DNA of 7,059 nucleotides from Cyclobacteriaceae bacterium. GTDB taxonomy: Bacteria > Bacteroidota > Bacteroidia > Cytophagales > Cyclobacteriaceae. Position 1 is the stretch's first letter; every line of letters begins with the position of its first letter. A program made the position numbers and the translations under genes. Below are positions 6,019-7,059 of the stretch, piece by piece. The notes beneath the pieces are model-generated. The model had not been told where the DNA came from. It worked only from the letters and a program-made list of their open reading frames with translations, and made no database searches. The DNA is taken from NCBI GenBank assembly GCA_025358195.1, contig JANYKP010000198.1, positions 1 to 7,059 on the forward strand, read 5' to 3'.

Positions 6019-6576
6019 ATGAAAAAAGTAACTATGACTCTGCTGACAGTCTTTACGGTATCGGCTGCCATTGCACAGATTAACAAGGGAGCCTGGCTGA
6101 TCGGAGCCTCATCCAACGTCGGCTTCAATAGCTATTCTTTTAAAAACAGTCCAAATGAATCCCTCTTCAATATCAATACAAAGGCAGGCTATTTTGTAAT
6201 TGATAATTTTACAGTTGGCGTAAACCTCGGTTACTTTAACTCGAGTCAATCAGGCTTCTCCAGCTCGACAACCAGCATTGGTGTATTTACCCGGTATTAT
6301 TTGCCAAAGAACTTCTTCTTAGGAGTCGGCATCAACTCGGTTTCGAATTCGTTCAGTTCGTCAGGAACATCCAGCAGTAGCAGTAGCACAGCCATTCCAA
6401 TGGAACTTGGGATCGCAGCGTTTATAACTAAAAACATTGCGGTGGAGCCTTCAATCAATTATATAAAAGGAGACGACAAAGGAGGCGTCACATACAATGG
6501 AATAAATATAGGGGCCTCCTCCGCTATAGGTCTCAACATTGGATTCACAGTGTATTTGAACAGAAGCGGCGAATAA
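6019..6576 (+). CDS. Small outer-membrane beta-barrel protein
   Basis: The 185-residue product starts MKKVTMTLLTVFTVSAAIAQ, a textbook signal peptide with cleavage at AIA-Q20. The mature 165 residues alternate short amphipathic strands with polar turns: GAWLIGASSNVGF, FNINTKAGYFVIDNFTVGVNLGYF, TSIGVFTRYYLPKNFFLGVGI, PMELGIAAFITKNIAVEPSINYI, and a last strand GLNIGFTVYLN. That is the pattern and length of an eight-stranded barrel of the OmpX/OmpW-like or Bacteroidota 'outer membrane beta-barrel' type. Aromatic residues flank the strands, and the motif Y-F-V-I-D-N-F-T-V-G is frequent in this group. Two loops are very rich in serine (75-86 and 107-123), the second partly encoded by an AGCAGT hexamer repeat. 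The ATG at 6019 follows the A-rich leader ACAAACCAAACCCATAACAAA, typical of this phylum. It appears to stand alone. The substrate is unknown, and a structural or stress role is as likely as transport. Confidence 0.85.
   Translation: MKKVTMTLLTVFTVSAAIAQINKGAWLIGASSNVGFNSYSFKNSPNESLFNINTKAGYFVIDNFTVGVNLGYFNSSQSGFSSSTTSIGVFTRYYLPKNFFLGVGINSVSNSFSSSGTSSSSSSTAIPMELGIAAFITKNIAVEPSINYIKGDDKGGVTYNGINIGASSAIGLNIGFTVYLNRSGE
6373..6387 (+). repeat. Short AGCAGT tandem repeat in the barrel gene
   Basis: Two and a half copies of AGCAGT encode part of the polyserine loop of the outer-membrane barrel (residues 119-123). The repeat unit is a multiple of three, so any slippage would change loop length without shifting the frame. 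Confidence 0.6.
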
Positions 6577-6889
6577 TTAAATCCTAGTCCTTTGGATCAA
6601 CCTGGGACTTCCGCTGGTTGCCTTCAGTTTACTGTCATTGGGAACTATATTTTCTTTACGTTTTGCAATTAGTTTTGCGTGGCTATGAACTATCGCCTGT
6701 ATGGGTTTTTTCGTCAATTCAAGTGATCGATTGTATCAGCTTGAAAACAAGACGATCTCTTTCAATTAAATCTTCAATCGAAGATTGGGGGACTGCGTCC
6801 ACCGTAGCCACACGAAGCGGGGACTTGAACTAACGATACTTGTTTGGCGAAGCCCGCCTTCGCCCCGGGACGGGGCTTCGGCGGGCGAA
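6577..6889. other. 313-base gap between barrel gene and tmRNA, no gene seen
   Basis: The + strand transcript of the barrel gene and the - strand tmRNA converge here. A weak hairpin just after the barrel stop (CAACC 6598-6602 with GGTTG 6616-6620, 13-base loop, no T-tract) is the only terminator-like structure for the barrel gene. A TTG-started open frame at 6618-6833 has no protein-like character and I do not accept it. The stretch GGGGACTTGAAC (6819-6830) faintly resembles the T-arm of a tRNA or tmRNA read on the - strand, but no complementary stem can be formed. The last 40 bases hold the palindromic repeat. Confidence 0.6.
6852..6886. repeat. Palindromic repeat, copy 2, directly after the tmRNA 3' end
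   Basis: A 35-base GC-rich palindrome with three parts: outer arms GCCCGCC (6852-6858) and GGCGGGC (6880-6886), a symmetric unpaired TTC/TTC (GAA/GAA on the - strand), and an inner stem GCCCCG/CGGGGC (6862-6867, 6871-6876) around a GGA triloop. Its - strand arms GCCCGCCGAAGC and GCGAAGGCGGGC match the element at 3924-3955 with few changes, while the centres differ. It begins 3 bases beyond the encoded CC of the tmRNA and could act as its terminator or 3' processing barrier, though no T-tract follows. Confidence 0.75.
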
Positions 6890-7059
6890 GGTGGAGCTGC
6901 AGGGAATCGAACCCTGGTCCAGAGAAGATAAAAGCGTACGTTCTACATGCTTAGTTGACTTTAATTGTCGGGAGATGCAAGGCAGGCAACAGCCTTAACA
7001 TTTCCGTAGTTGCTGTTGTCTCGACAGTCGTGCGCAACACACAACGGCCCAGTTTTGCT
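6890..7059 (-). ncRNA. ssrA: tmRNA (ssrA), 3' portion; 5' end beyond the window
   Basis: tmRNA rescues ribosomes stalled on broken messages, acting with SmpB as both tRNA and message. Read on the - strand, the gene ends with the acceptor strand CAGCTCC (6899-6893) and discriminator A (6892). Before that is a T-arm with a 5-base-pair stem CAGGG/CCCTG around the loop TTCGATT (6900-6916). Upstream is the conserved AACTAAGCATGTAGA block (complement of 6942-6956), a hallmark of the 3' half of bacterial tmRNA. A further 7-base-pair stem (6987-6993 with 7012-7018) fits a pseudoknot. The seven acceptor bases would pair with GGGGCTG at the unseen 5' end. The next bases are CCT, so the final A of CCA is not encoded and must be added. 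The peptide-tag reading frame should lie past 7059. Identity is firm; the coordinates are partial. Confidence 0.95.

Noticed and set aside
5838..6128. Long - strand open frame overlapping the start of the barrel gene
   Set aside because: It lies antisense to a well-supported signal-peptide gene and to the hairpin at 5859-5891, and its translation resembles no protein.
6618..6833. 71-codon open frame with a TTG start between the barrel gene and tmRNA
   Set aside because: The composition is not protein-like, there is no credible start region and no family resemblance; it probably arises from chance openness.
6810..6840. GGGGACTTGAACTAACG resembling the T-arm of a tRNA on the - strand
   Set aside because: The sequence beyond the loop does not pair with the GGGG side, and no acceptor, anticodon or D-arm follows. 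It agrees with the tmRNA T-arm in only about 9 of 11 bases, which is not enough to claim an attachment-site remnant.
6961..7059. Search for the tmRNA peptide tag inside the window
   Set aside because: No frame upstream of the conserved AACTAAGCATGTAGA block ends in the expected A-x-A-A-stop. This stretch fits the pseudoknots that follow the tag, so the tag should lie past 7059.
1..7059. CRISPR arrays, insertion sequences or phage genes
   Set aside because: No regularly spaced direct repeats, transposase or integrase motifs were seen on either strand.

Overview
The window looks like a chromosomal segment of a Bacteroidota bacterium, probably of the Cytophagales/Chryseolinea type. Pointers are exported proteins whose signal peptides end in A-x-A-Q, a PD40 beta-propeller protein, a small outer-membrane beta-barrel, A-rich leaders that mostly lack a Shine-Dalgarno sequence, and a GCCCGCCGAAGC-type palindromic repeat. 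The genus is an inference; no marker gene here settles it.

Layout. At the left edge there may be the last codons of an upstream gene (1-48). A 58-residue single-span membrane protein (59-235) and an exported PD40 propeller protein without an OmpA domain (272-1315) follow on the + strand. They end at a strong intrinsic terminator (1337-1378). Next on the + strand come an orphan membrane-anchored protein (ending at 2064) and, 35 bases later, a Tat-exported binuclear metallophosphoesterase of the 5'-nucleotidase/SoxB superfamily (2100-3881). On the - strand, converging on these, is a two-gene unit: a 380-residue protein that looks like two fused beta-carbonic-anhydrase-like domains (5538-4396), overlapping by 23 bases an exported Rid-family protein (4418-3939). 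A 480-base gap without a convincing gene carries a possible + strand terminator. It is followed by an outer-membrane beta-barrel gene (6019-6576), a second gap of about 310 bases, and the 3' part of the tmRNA gene ssrA on the - strand, cut by the window end.

How the parts relate. The overlapping pair of carbonic-anhydrase-like and Rid-like genes is almost certainly co-translated, yet one product appears cytoplasmic and the other exported. Both deviate from their families' catalytic signatures, and so does one metal-ligand motif of the SoxB-like enzyme. None of the usual sox partner genes is present, so thiosulfate oxidation cannot be claimed.

Two copies of one palindromic repeat family are visible. 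One lies in the convergent gap with the stop codon of the Rid gene in its loop; the other lies directly after the tmRNA 3' end. The items most worth following up are the double carbonic-anhydrase-like protein with its exported Rid partner, and this repeat family.
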